64,000 bases of DNA from Stygibacter sp964604155 (GTDB lineage: Bacteria > Cloacimonadota > Cloacimonadia > Cloacimonadales > TCS61): positions 1 to 64,000 of the forward strand of contig CAZRXY010000101.1 in the NCBI GenBank assembly GCA_964604155.1, given 5' to 3'. Shown piece by piece: positions 56,175-64,000 of the stretch; position 1 is the first letter of the stretch, and each line of letters begins with the position of its first letter. The notes under the pieces are model-generated. The model was not told where the DNA came from. It was given only the letters and a program-made list of their open reading frames with translations, and did not search any database. The translations under genes and the position numbers were made by a program.

Positions 56175-56750
56175 TTACCAATTGTATTCTCTAACTGATT
56201 TGGCTTTGCTATCAGTTTTAAGTTGTGCCGGTTTGGGGGGGATTTCACTAAGCTCCATATCATATTGATTGCCTTTATAAGTGTAACTGATCATACCAGG
56301 CTGAATGTCATTTATGGTGCCTCGGGCTCCAGCCGAAAAGTCTCCACCCAGATCAAACATATCTCCAATCCCATAGAGCGTTGTCATACCTTTATAGCTG
56401 ATAGCAGCCTTCTTCTCTCCAATCTCCGGAATGATAGTCATTTCAAGCCGAATTAAACTCTCCACTTCTTCACGCCATTGCATTTCGAGGTCTTTCTGGG
56501 TCTTCACGATCAGATTCTGCTCAAGAGGATCCTTTTCTACTGTGAAATAAAAATTCTTCCTATCTCTGATCGAAGAATCTATCTCCTGAATCTGACTCAG
56601 CAATCTCTCACTTAATGCCATCTTTTTATAAATGGATTCTTCCGGGACTTCCTGTACCTTTTTATACAAAGACGAAGCCTTGATACCATAAGCTAATAGC
56701 AAGATCACCACAAGGATAATTACAAAGTCTTTTAAATATTTCTGTTCCAC
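56175..56750 (-). CDS. Pilus assembly protein at the PilP position
   Basis: A 191-residue membrane-anchored protein starting with GTG; AAGGAGG overlaps the end of the PilO-like gene. One N-terminal helix (about 8-27) is followed by a coiled segment and a periplasmic C-terminal part that includes AAISYKGMTTLYGIGDMFDL and MISYTYKGNQYDMELSEIPP. PilP usually links PilN/PilO to the secretin and is a lipoprotein; this one has no lipobox, so the assignment rests mainly on order and on the beta-rich tail. Confidence 0.6.
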   Translation of the reverse strand: MEQKYLKDFVIILVVILLLAYGIKASSLYKKVQEVPEESIYKKMALSERLLSQIQEIDSSIRDRKNFYFTVEKDPLEQNLIVKTQKDLEMQWREEVESLIRLEMTIIPEIGEKKAAISYKGMTTLYGIGDMFDLGGDFSAGARGTINDIQPGMISYTYKGNQYDMELSEIPPKPAQLKTDSKAKSVREYNW

Positions 56751-56751
56751 T

Positions 56752-57309
56752 TTATACCTCCTTTATGATCTTGAATGTAGAGAGATCTATAGCCACTTTG
56801 TAGCGAGTCTCACTAACGGTATCAATAACTTCGGATTTGCCTCTGGCTGCATAAGGTACCACATCAAGAGTCTTTACCTTTATGATATAGTCCAACGCTT
56901 CCAGATCTGTAAGAAATTTACCCAGTTGCACGTATGTACAGTTTAGCTCCATCGTATATAGATGCTCCAAAAGGTCTCCGCCTATTGAAGATACATTTTT
57001 ATGAGAAAAAGAGTGAATGGCAAATTTATACTTATCTGCCATATCGTGAATTTCCTTGGTAAATGTACCAATTTCGTCAACATCAAATCGTCTCTCGGTT
57101 GTTATGCTGCCAAGTATCACTCTGGAAACCTGACGCAATTGCTCATTGAGCACTTTTGCACTATTCAATTTTTCCTGTTCAACTTTAATTCTTTCGTCAT
57201 ACCGGTCTATACGAGACATTTTTTGAGAGATTATCTGGGAGCTGAAATGGAAAAACAGTATCGTTACCAATATCATAACTGAAAGTAAAATTAGGTATTG
57301 CTGTCTCAT
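56752..57309 (-). CDS. pilO: PilO-like pilus assembly protein
   Basis: A 185-residue inner-membrane protein with one N-terminal helix (about 5-25), a coiled coil (about 30-65) and a C-terminal ferredoxin-like domain, the PilO layout. ELNCTYVQLGKFLTDLEALD matches the usual PilO strand-helix segment. It starts within the PilN stop (4-base overlap). PilO and PilN form the alignment complex between PilM and the secretin. Confidence 0.85.
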   Translation of the reverse strand: MRQQYLILLSVMILVTILFFHFSSQIISQKMSRIDRYDERIKVEQEKLNSAKVLNEQLRQVSRVILGSITTERRFDVDEIGTFTKEIHDMADKYKFAIHSFSHKNVSSIGGDLLEHLYTMELNCTYVQLGKFLTDLEALDYIIKVKTLDVVPYAARGKSEVIDTVSETRYKVAIDLSTFKIIKEV

Positions 57310-57902
57310 CTTCCTCTCCTTGTTGATATTCTCCCGCCTCTAGTGGTGCAATCTATCTGAAATCTTATGATCTCAACATCTTTCTCAAAATCACGTAATG
57401 ACCTGACGAAGTAGATATCCTCAAAATCTACACTGATCTGTTCGTTGTTCTTTAGGTTATTAATAAATTCATTGATCAGATCAAATTCTTTCTCATCTCT
57501 GTCTAAGCGGGTGATGCCGTAAATGCTCAGTACATCGCTTTTAAATGAGAAATTGGTTATTGCGATCTTATCGCTGGTTTTTTCTGATAATGCTACGAGT
57601 TTCTTTGACCAGAAAATGCGGTCTGTGCTGATTTCGGCAATATTGGTCAAATCCTTGGAAGACAGATATTGATCGTTTTCCTGATAGGACTTGATTTCCT
57701 GTGTGATATTGCTCAAGAGGCTGCGGCGATTCTGAACTTTTTGCTCAAGTACACCATTATAATAAAGCACAAAACCATAAATAATGGCTGTGAGTATTAC
57801 AAAAGCAAGAGCTGTTGTCCGAAAGGCTCTTTTCTGTTTAAGAACTGCCTGCTTGAGTTCGCCGTATTTGTTTAAGTTAATTTTAAAATATAACTGATTC
57901 AT
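57306..57902 (-). CDS. pilN: PilN-like pilus assembly protein
   Basis: A 198-residue protein with a short basic N-terminus (NLNKYGELKQAVLKQKRAFR), which in PilN binds PilM, one membrane helix at about 29-49 and a periplasmic domain (FWSKKLVALSEKTSDKIAIT) typical of the family. GAGGAG precedes the ATG. It is between pilM and pilO, as usual. Confidence 0.88.
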   Translation of the reverse strand: MNQLYFKINLNKYGELKQAVLKQKRAFRTTALAFVILTAIIYGFVLYYNGVLEQKVQNRRSLLSNITQEIKSYQENDQYLSSKDLTNIAEISTDRIFWSKKLVALSEKTSDKIAITNFSFKSDVLSIYGITRLDRDEKEFDLINEFINNLKNNEQISVDFEDIYFVRSLRDFEKDVEIIRFQIDCTTRGGRISTRRGR

Positions 57903-57912
57903 AGATTCTCCT

Positions 57913-58986
57913 CTATTCTGGTCTCAAAGCCAGGCCCAGTGCCAGTGCCAGCTGAGGATCGTTTGCATCATCAAATTTCTCTATACCTTCTATATCTGCC
58001 ATAGGATTGAATATTTCTGTGGGGATATTCAATTGCTCTGCAAGATATTCTGGTAAGCCAATTAGCTTCGCCGTCCCGCCTACTAAAAGGATTTTGCGGA
58101 AATCACTATCCCCTGCTTCCTTCACATAGAATCTTAGCGAACGCTTTACTTCCATTGCAATCTGTTCGATGGCGGTCTTTTCTGTGATATCCAAAGCCAG
58201 AAGGGAATCTCCGGTCACCTTCTTTTTGTGGGCATCCACTCCGAATTCCATCTTCATCTTTTCTGCTTCTTCAAATGAACACTTATGCAGCTTTGCCAAA
58301 TCCTTAGAATAATGGTAGCCACCCCAACTGATATCGCGGGTAAAAAACTTTGCCCTTTTGCTGAATACTACCATATTCGTCTTGTATGCTCCCAGATTCA
58401 GCAGCACATATACGCCGTCATCTGTCCCGGAAGTTAATGCAAAACTGTTTGCCACTGCCAAAGCCTCCAAATCAACAACATTTGGTTGAAGACCCCCAGA
58501 ACTTAAAATCTGGGTGTGCTCTTTCAGCAAAGACTTGGTGGTGGAAGCTAAAAGGATATTCATATTATTCGTCTTTTCTTCCACACTTAATACCTGATAA
58601 TCAAGAACCATCTCTGATCCACTGATTGGCAGATGCTTTTTTGCTTCAAAGAACAGGGCTGATTCAAGCTCCTCATCCGGCAGAAATATTGTCTTGATCT
58701 GCTTTATGCTGGTGTTGTCTCCTCCTACAGAGGTTACCAGATGACTCACTTTCTTGGGATTGATCTTCAGGTTGCGAAGCATCCCGGTTAAAACCGGAGC
58801 ATACCTGTCTGACATAAGGTCTGACTGGTTATGCTCCAATCCTTCCGGTATAGTTGACCTGACGGCATAATTCATCAGTTTAAATCCCTCATGAACCCGC
58901 TTAAGGTGAACCAGCTTAATGCTGTGTGTACCTATATCAAGCCCTATTGACTCTTTAAACTTCTTCTGTTTTTTCTTCTTTGCCAT
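57913..58986 (-). CDS. pilM: PilM actin-like pilus assembly ATPase
   Basis: A 357-residue cytoplasmic protein with the actin/FtsA fold. The phosphate-1 loop is SIGLDIGTHSIKLVHL, and LLVGGTAKLIGLPEYL is the adenosine motif. I chose the ATG at 58986 over a GTG at 58995, since AGGTGA lies upstream at good distance. It binds PilN and anchors the assembly complex on the cytoplasmic side. Confidence 0.92.
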   Translation of the reverse strand: MAKKKKQKKFKESIGLDIGTHSIKLVHLKRVHEGFKLMNYAVRSTIPEGLEHNQSDLMSDRYAPVLTGMLRNLKINPKKVSHLVTSVGGDNTSIKQIKTIFLPDEELESALFFEAKKHLPISGSEMVLDYQVLSVEEKTNNMNILLASTTKSLLKEHTQILSSGGLQPNVVDLEALAVANSFALTSGTDDGVYVLLNLGAYKTNMVVFSKRAKFFTRDISWGGYHYSKDLAKLHKCSFEEAEKMKMEFGVDAHKKKVTGDSLLALDITEKTAIEQIAMEVKRSLRFYVKEAGDSDFRKILLVGGTAKLIGLPEYLAEQLNIPTEIFNPMADIEGIEKFDDANDPQLALALGLALRPE

Positions 58987-59053
58987 ATATCTCACCTGTT
59001 TATAAAATTAAATTTCATTATTACTCTCTCGGGCATCTTTGGTGCCGCCGATA

Positions 59054-60979
59054 TTAATGCCTGGGTGGTACCTTCATTGTCCAGCCAGATGAACTGTAGA
59101 GCAGACTTGTGCTGCCCATACCTTCGTAAACCTGGGGATAATGTGGTGGTAACATCCCATAATCTATTCTGTCGTCCCAGTGATAATCCTTGTCATAACC
59201 AGTAGAACCGTGCGTCCCATCGTATAACCACTCTTCTATATTCCACTCTTGACCACCCGGCGGGTGATTAAGCGGATCAGTGCCAGACCTGTGGATATAA
59301 CCACGTCTATACTGCTGGATTCCACCAAACATGTGTATTATTCCCCGCTCTCCTACTATTGTCGTTTGGCTTTCTGGCCATACAGGATTATACCAGGGCC
59401 AGTCTGTTCCATAAGGCGGAACCAGGGGATTTGAATAATTCGAGCTTTCGTAGGGGTAACCACAGGCAGGATAACCTGGAGCCGGGGCATTACCATGCAT
59501 CTGAAAACCAGGGTCTAAGTTCCAGTAGGGGCTGGGGGGGAAGATGAATTTGTGAAAATCAGGATACTCCACATCCCATTGGGTGCCATTAGGCATAAAG
59601 ATTGTAAATGGAGGGGTGGAACCATGAGGATGCTGATAGGCAAAAGAAAAAATGCCTTCATAATGAGTATTAAGATTACCATATACCTCTAAGTCGCCTT
59701 TGCCTATCGCTGCATAACAGCCATAAAGATAAATGCTGCTGCAATTTGGAGACATCACTTCATTGGATACCGGATCCCTGTGCTTGTATTGAATATAGAT
59801 TCTTTCTTCGGACACTAAGCCAAACATATCCTGGCAGAGACCTTCATCAGGCGGGTCTCCGGGAGCTATACTTTGATAGGTGATATCACCTGTGATGTAT
59901 ATCGTGTCTGCACAGCCCCAGGTCATCTTCCCGCTAATATTACCCTCTATCCATAATTGACAATGGACAAATACAGAATTATTCTGGACGTTCAGGCTGA
60001 ATGAATTATCGTCCCAATCATATTTCTTGACATCAATCACATTAGTCCAGATGGAATCGCCCACTGGAAAGTTTGGATGTTCGGGATCAGGGAAAGAATT
60101 ATAAACCGTGAAGGTATCACGCTCTGTGATGATATCTGCATACCTGCATGTAGCCGTGTTCCCGTCAATCTGGACGTAGAGGATATCACGATCCAATGAA
60201 GTGTCAAGAGTGTAACCATGTGCTCTGATATCAATGGCTTTGCCTGCAGAAATATTGATGTAGGCAGAATTCTCGATGTAGCCTCCGCGGAATATGTCGT
60301 CCATGGGCGCAGAATTTACTGCCGGTTGACCGGTTGCATAATTCATGATCCTACCGTTAGTAGTAACCAGTGCATTAAAGGTGGGCCAGCCATTATTGTT
60401 GCCACCACCAGCTTGCTGGATCCAGATATCGTCATTGCTGTGGACTGGGCCATTCAAAACGTCCGGTCCCCAGAATTTTACTCTATCATCGCCGGTATAT
60501 TCATCATTTTCTGATGATTCCCACATCGTGAAATACTGATATTGTGCCAGACTCCTTCCTGAGAGTACGCTTTCGGCATATCTTTTGACTGGTGATTTGT
60601 AAGTATTAGCTCCAACCTGGAATGCCCGGCCCCGTTTTACCGTGATGAGTGTAGGACCTATCCGGTTCTTGCCATCACTGATAACCGGCTGGTTATCTAT
60701 CCTGTAGGTTGTCACCCTGTTATTACTGGATATCTCTATGTCATAATCACTATTGGGAAAGATATTAGGGGCATCCTGCATGATAATTGCGGTTCTTAGC
60801 TGCTCAGAGCGCAAAAAAGTCTCCGCCTGAAGAACATCGTTGGCATATTGTACCTGCATATTATCGAATCTTACTATTCCCATTAGCGAGATCGAAGAAA
60901 TCACCGAAATCAAGATTACCACAGCAGCAGTACTCATCAGCATGATCGCACCCTTTTCACTTAATAAGAGCTTTTTCAT
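59054..60979 (-). CDS. Large pilin-like protein (PilX N-terminal type)
   Basis: A 641-residue protein with a prepilin-type start: MKKLLLSEKG, then the hydrophobic segment AIMLMSTAAVVILISVISSI. Met stands at +5 instead of Glu, as in PilX/GspK-type tip components. The following 600 residues are rich in Asn, Gly and Tyr strands with repeated strand-turn patterns (HSNDDIWIQQAGG, YIENSAYINISAGKAIDIRA, LYGCYAAIGKGDLEVYGNLN) that suggest a beta-solenoid. The size is unusual for a minor pilin and would suit a pilus-tip adhesin. AGGAGG precedes the ATG. Confidence 0.75.
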   Translation of the reverse strand: MKKLLLSEKGAIMLMSTAAVVILISVISSISLMGIVRFDNMQVQYANDVLQAETFLRSEQLRTAIIMQDAPNIFPNSDYDIEISSNNRVTTYRIDNQPVISDGKNRIGPTLITVKRGRAFQVGANTYKSPVKRYAESVLSGRSLAQYQYFTMWESSENDEYTGDDRVKFWGPDVLNGPVHSNDDIWIQQAGGGNNNGWPTFNALVTTNGRIMNYATGQPAVNSAPMDDIFRGGYIENSAYINISAGKAIDIRAHGYTLDTSLDRDILYVQIDGNTATCRYADIITERDTFTVYNSFPDPEHPNFPVGDSIWTNVIDVKKYDWDDNSFSLNVQNNSVFVHCQLWIEGNISGKMTWGCADTIYITGDITYQSIAPGDPPDEGLCQDMFGLVSEERIYIQYKHRDPVSNEVMSPNCSSIYLYGCYAAIGKGDLEVYGNLNTHYEGIFSFAYQHPHGSTPPFTIFMPNGTQWDVEYPDFHKFIFPPSPYWNLDPGFQMHGNAPAPGYPACGYPYESSNYSNPLVPPYGTDWPWYNPVWPESQTTIVGERGIIHMFGGIQQYRRGYIHRSGTDPLNHPPGGQEWNIEEWLYDGTHGSTGYDKDYHWDDRIDYGMLPPHYPQVYEGMGSTSLLYSSSGWTMKVPPRH

Positions 60980-60993
60980 TTTTCCTCCTGCTG

Positions 60994-61674
60994 CTATGAA
61001 GACACGGAAGTAGGAGTGTTGCCAATAAACACCTTAGTCTGATACTTTATCGTTCTGGTGTTCATCCGTATATCACTCTCGACCGTCTGTCCATTTCTGC
61101 GTTCGCGAAAGCGAACCTGTGCTTCCAGGTTTATTCTCAGTAACCGGACGTTTCCATCCGAATCAACTTTCAGTGGGGAGAAAGCCGTACCGGGATTTGT
61201 TATTCGATATTTAAGTTGCCCGTCTATACGGGTATTACTCTCAGGGAATATCGGGATATCGCGGGAATTGGTGAGAGCTGAGGAAAACATGGCTGCCCCA
61301 TAATTTCCACGCAATTTTAAAGTCCCTCCCGAATCCAGAGTCAATACTGACTCTATTGGATAAGCAGGAGAACTATCCACCTTCATCCTGATGGAATTGC
61401 CGCCCTCACTCAATATTACCTGGTTTGCGGATAATAAACCGCTCAGGGATTGATTGTTCGTGTTCACTCCTCGCTGCACATAGCCATACCGGACAGTCTC
61501 TATTGCCTGAAACAAATCGTCCTGGAGCTTAGTGTATTCATGAATGTCCTGATAGGCATAGATGAAATTGATTACTGACATCGTCATCACTATCATCACT
61601 ATCACACCAAGCGGTAGAGCGGCTATCAGATCAGGGAGAAGTATCCCTTTTTCATTATGTAGTTTATTGAACAT
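60994..61674 (-). CDS. Minor pilin-like protein (PilW/GspJ position)
   Basis: A 226-residue prepilin-like protein. The leader is MFNKLHNEKG, then ILLPDLIAALPLGVIVMIVM; Asp stands at +5 where Glu is usual. The rest is a beta-rich domain (MKVDSSPAYPIESVLTLDSG, RLLRINLEAQVRFRERRNGQ). It overlaps the previous gene by 11 bases. Probably part of the initiating tip complex. Confidence 0.75.
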   Translation of the reverse strand: MFNKLHNEKGILLPDLIAALPLGVIVMIVMTMSVINFIYAYQDIHEYTKLQDDLFQAIETVRYGYVQRGVNTNNQSLSGLLSANQVILSEGGNSIRMKVDSSPAYPIESVLTLDSGGTLKLRGNYGAAMFSSALTNSRDIPIFPESNTRIDGQLKYRITNPGTAFSPLKVDSDGNVRLLRINLEAQVRFRERRNGQTVESDIRMNTRTIKYQTKVFIGNTPTSVSS

Positions 61675-62155
61675 CTACACCACTCCTTTTCCAGTAATAA
61701 TCCTCACGCAAATAAACGCTGTGAGTTTTGTTCTGAGCTGATCCAAGATTCGCCGAAGGCTTCTCCTGCCAACTCACCGTCACTCGGGCTTCATCCCTGA
61801 AGGTACTCAGTAAACTCGGTACCGAATAGGGATTACCTCCGGTTGATCCCGTAACTGTCACTGTAGCTAATATGCTGCGCCCCTTATTGTCGTCTAATAC
61901 TAAGACCTCTGTAAAATGATTGATAGAAGGGCGGCTATAAGAACCCATATTGCGATTGTTATACTTGATCTCTTCTATATAACCCTGCCCCAGAAGCAAA
62001 GCTGCACGCGTGTGATAATTCACATCTGCCTGAGCTTTAGCATATTCTATGGACATGAACAATCCTAATAAAGCTATTGATACTATAAGCGTCACCGCTA
62101 ATACGTGAATCAATCCGAAACCAGACTCATTACGTATATCTACTATTTTATTCAT
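61664..62155 (-). CDS. Minor pilin-like protein (PilV/GspI position)
   Basis: A 163-residue prepilin-like protein. The leader is MNKIVDIRNESG, then FGLIHVLAVTLIVSIALLGL; His stands at +5 in place of Glu. RAALLLGQGYIEEIKY matches the usual helix end of GspI/PilV proteins. Its ATG overlaps the pilT stop by one base. Confidence 0.78.
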   Translation of the reverse strand: MNKIVDIRNESGFGLIHVLAVTLIVSIALLGLFMSIEYAKAQADVNYHTRAALLLGQGYIEEIKYNNRNMGSYSRPSINHFTEVLVLDDNKGRSILATVTVTGSTGGNPYSVPSLLSTFRDEARVTVSWQEKPSANLGSAQNKTHSVYLREDYYWKRSGVDVQ

Positions 62156-63210
62156 TAGAAACCTACGCCGGTTGCAAACATTTTGGGATTATCGGCAACC
62201 TGTTCCGCTACGGTCCTATCGATCAAACCATTCATTACATGATTATATAATGACTGATCAACGGTTTGCATACCTTCCTTGGTTCCACTCTGGATCACCG
62301 AAGGTATCTGGTAAGTTTTTTCTTCACGAATAAGATTCCGTACGGCAGCATTAGCGATCATTATCTCTAATGCCGGTATACGACCATCTATATCCTTACG
62401 AGGTAAAAGTGTCTGCGCCACCACTGCCTGCAGAGATTCCGATAGCATGGAGCGTACCTGTCCCTGCTGCTCCTTGGGGAACATGTCTATGATCCTGTCG
62501 ATAGACTTGGTGGCACTGGATGTGTGAAGCGTGGCTAAAACAAGGTGACCGGTCTCTGCGGCTGTCAATGCCAGAGACACCGTCTCCAAATCTCGCATCT
62601 CGCCCACAAGGATCACATCCGGATCCTCTCGTAAAGCAGAACGCAATGCTGCCGTAAATGACCACGTGTCGTGTCCTAATTCCCGCTGGTTCACCAGCGA
62701 ATTCTTACTCACATGAACAAACTCGATCGGGTCTTCTATAGAAATGATATGACACTGCTTCTTCTCGTTGATGTGATCTATCATAGTCGCCAGTGTTGTC
62801 GATTTACCACTTCCGGTGGGACCCGTTACCAGAATCAAACCCTTTTGTCGTAACGCAAGCCTTGATAAAATCTCCGGTAAATGGAGCTCGTCAAAACTCT
62901 TGATCTCATTTGGGATTACTCGAAAAGCACATGCCCGTCCATTAACCTGATGAAAGGCATTTACACGAAATCGAGTTTCATCATCCAGTTTGGTGGAAAA
63001 ATCAAATTCCAGCCGTTCCAGAAAAAGCGTCTTCTGACTTTCATTCATCGTTGAAAATATCAGATTATCTATCTCTTCCTGGGTCATTACTGGCAGATTC
63101 AGCTTCTTCATCCAACCATAGACTCGCACCATCGGTACCGAGCCCGCACTGATATGAAGGTCAGACGCTCCGGCATCTGCCGTAAATTGTAGTAATTCCC
63201 GTATGGTCAA
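62155..63210 (-). CDS. pilT: Pilus retraction ATPase
   Basis: A 351-residue hexameric ATPase that powers pilus retraction. It starts with TTG (GGAGG upstream). Walker A is GPTGSGKST at 130-138, Walker B is in DPDVILVGEMRD, and the His box is HLVLATLHTSSA. The retraction-specific C-terminal region is present (ALEIMIANAAVRNLIREEKT, then GMQTVDQSL, close to the AIRNLIRE motif). The N-terminal PAS-like domain is normal. It lies between pilA and the minor pilins. Confidence 0.95.
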   Translation of the reverse strand: MTIRELLQFTADAGASDLHISAGSVPMVRVYGWMKKLNLPVMTQEEIDNLIFSTMNESQKTLFLERLEFDFSTKLDDETRFRVNAFHQVNGRACAFRVIPNEIKSFDELHLPEILSRLALRQKGLILVTGPTGSGKSTTLATMIDHINEKKQCHIISIEDPIEFVHVSKNSLVNQRELGHDTWSFTAALRSALREDPDVILVGEMRDLETVSLALTAAETGHLVLATLHTSSATKSIDRIIDMFPKEQQGQVRSMLSESLQAVVAQTLLPRKDIDGRIPALEIMIANAAVRNLIREEKTYQIPSVIQSGTKEGMQTVDQSLYNHVMNGLIDRTVAEQVADNPKMFATGVGF

Positions 63211-63223
63211 AGCTTGCCTCCGA

Positions 63224-63649
63224 TTAATCGATGTTTTCTTGTTCAGTTTCCTGATCTATGCCGTAGCCATGATACAATGCATCATTCACATCATACCAAA
63301 CCTGCTTGCCTTCGCCCGCAGGAAAATCACTGGTCGATGTGGCAACGTATCTGGTCGGGGGGTTACCGATAACCTCAAATTCCCAATTCTTCTCTGTAGC
63401 ATTACCTAATTTCGCGTCTATTAATGCATCTTCTACTGTGTAACCCTCGGTGGTGCCATAGGTCTGATACTGGACGCGAAAGGCGCTACGAATCGCTGCG
63501 ATAGCACTTTGAGCTTCGGTTGCTCTTGCCTTGTTTACATAACTCATGTAAATCGGCACTGCGATTGCGGCAAGGATAGCTATAATTACTACCACTACCA
63601 GCAACTCAATCAAACTAAACCCTTTTTGGTTTTTGAACTTCATCAACAT
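63224..63649 (-). CDS. pilA: Major type IV pilin
   Basis: A 141-residue type IVa prepilin. The leader MLMKFKNQKG is cut before FSLIELLVVVVIIAILAAIA, with Glu at +5. AAGGAGG lies just before the ATG. The globular part is small (about 100 residues) and acidic at its end (IDQETEQENID), without a cysteine pair for the usual disulphide loop. First gene of the pilus operon; likely the pilus subunit. Confidence 0.95.
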   Translation of the reverse strand: MLMKFKNQKGFSLIELLVVVVIIAILAAIAVPIYMSYVNKARATEAQSAIAAIRSAFRVQYQTYGTTEGYTVEDALIDAKLGNATEKNWEFEVIGNPPTRYVATSTSDFPAGEGKQVWYDVNDALYHGYGIDQETEQENID

Positions 63650-64000
63650 TCTTCCTCCTTATTGATGATCATTTTTTCCTTCTTTTTTTGATATATGTTT
63701 CCTTCTAAAGCAGATTATGTTCCAGTTTGCGAAATTCTTGCTTTTTTTTGACACAATTTTACTGCGATGGCTAATCCCTTCTTTCCCGTCTCTTAATTCA
63801 ATAAAAAACTTATGCATTTCCTATCTCCTGATGCCATCCTTGATTTTCACGAAAAACTTGTCAAGAAAAATTTACCTTATGTCCTTATTCCCTGACCAAG
63901 CTCTCACCAAAGATGACTTATACAAACTAGCTTAGTACGCCTTTTTCTGTCTATCATTTTTTTTTCTGCTGCATGTTTTGTTTACAGCCTGTAAATAATT
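63650..64000. other. Upstream region of the pilus operon
   Basis: Holds the sigma-54-like promoter at 63709-63724 (minus strand). The remainder to the window end is AT-rich and no other gene can be supported. Confidence 0.4.
63709..63724 (-). promoter_or_regulatory. Putative sigma-54 promoter of pilA
   Basis: On the minus strand the sequence is TGGAACATAATCTGCT. Against TGGCAC-N5-TTGCA it keeps the invariant GG and GC with correct spacing, and 8 of 11 consensus bases match. It would start transcription near 63698, about 48 bases before the pilA ATG. In Pseudomonas, Myxococcus and Geobacter pilA is also driven by sigma-54. Confidence 0.4.

Noticed and set aside
55777..56268. 163-codon open frame on the plus strand
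   Set aside because: Antisense to the secretin and PilP-position genes; Ser/Leu/Ile-rich shadow with no domain.
63717..63935. 72-codon open frame on the plus strand upstream of pilA
   Set aside because: Leu/Phe/Ser-rich, no ribosome binding site, overlaps the putative pilA promoter; most likely chance in AT-rich DNA.

Overview
The window reads as chromosome of a diderm (Gram-negative-type) bacterium. Evidence for an outer membrane is LpxK, a Wza-like export lipoprotein and a pilus secretin. Two large secreted proteins end in a YPNPF/FlgD-like C-terminal sorting domain, the kind annotated as T9SS type A in the Fibrobacteres-Chlorobi-Bacteroidetes group and in Candidatus Cloacimonadota. Together with the AT-rich composition and the mix of genes I lean towards a Cloacimonadota-like organism; this is inference, since no rRNA or other phylogenetic marker beyond polA is present.

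Layout. 1-9200: two secreted multidomain proteins on the plus strand, a solitary CcrM/HinfI-type DNA methyltransferase and a secreted endonuclease I with a C-terminal dockerin on the minus strand. 9.3-11.4 kb: saccharopine dehydrogenase-like enzyme and a small zinc-ribbon membrane protein. 11.8-25 kb: a polysaccharide locus on the plus strand (MBOAT plus SGNH O-acetylation pair, a frameshifted STAS gene, a sugar nucleotidyltransferase/sugar transferase fusion that seems to have lost both active sites, Wzz-, Wza- and Wzy-like proteins, two tandem TagF-like polymerases, a Wzx-like flippase and a HAD phosphatase). 25-30.8 kb: nuclease-fold lipoprotein, small membrane protein, MATE exporter and GH38 alpha-mannosidase. 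30.8-33.9 kb, minus strand: TPR protein and IspD-like cytidylyltransferase, separated by a 0.5 kb gap holding an orphan promoter-like signal, a 46-codon ORF and a long hairpin.

34-39.7 kb: a signalling operon (REC-PP2C phosphatase, STAS antagonist, REC-HD-GYP c-di-GMP phosphodiesterase) followed by two small lipoproteins, CobO and LpxK. 39.7-45.6 kb: DNA polymerase I (minus), then a secreted GH3 hydrolase and two sugar-type ABC permeases. 45.6-48.4 kb: small secreted protein, a decayed-looking stretch with a palindrome, and a sigma-factor-like gene with a long C-terminal extension.

48.4-63.7 kb: a type IV pilus operon on the minus strand, in transcription order pilA, pilT, three unusual pilin-like proteins, pilM, pilN, pilO, a pilP-position gene, secretin, a large Ig-repeat lipoprotein, pilB, pilC, a hairpin terminator, and prepilin peptidase. 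A sigma-54-like promoter precedes pilA. The locus is nearly self-sufficient for building and retracting a pilus; the Ig-repeat lipoprotein between secretin and PilB, and minor pilins lacking Glu at +5, are the most distinctive parts. The HD-GYP/STAS signalling operon could plausibly control the pilus and polysaccharide systems, but nothing in the sequence proves that link.
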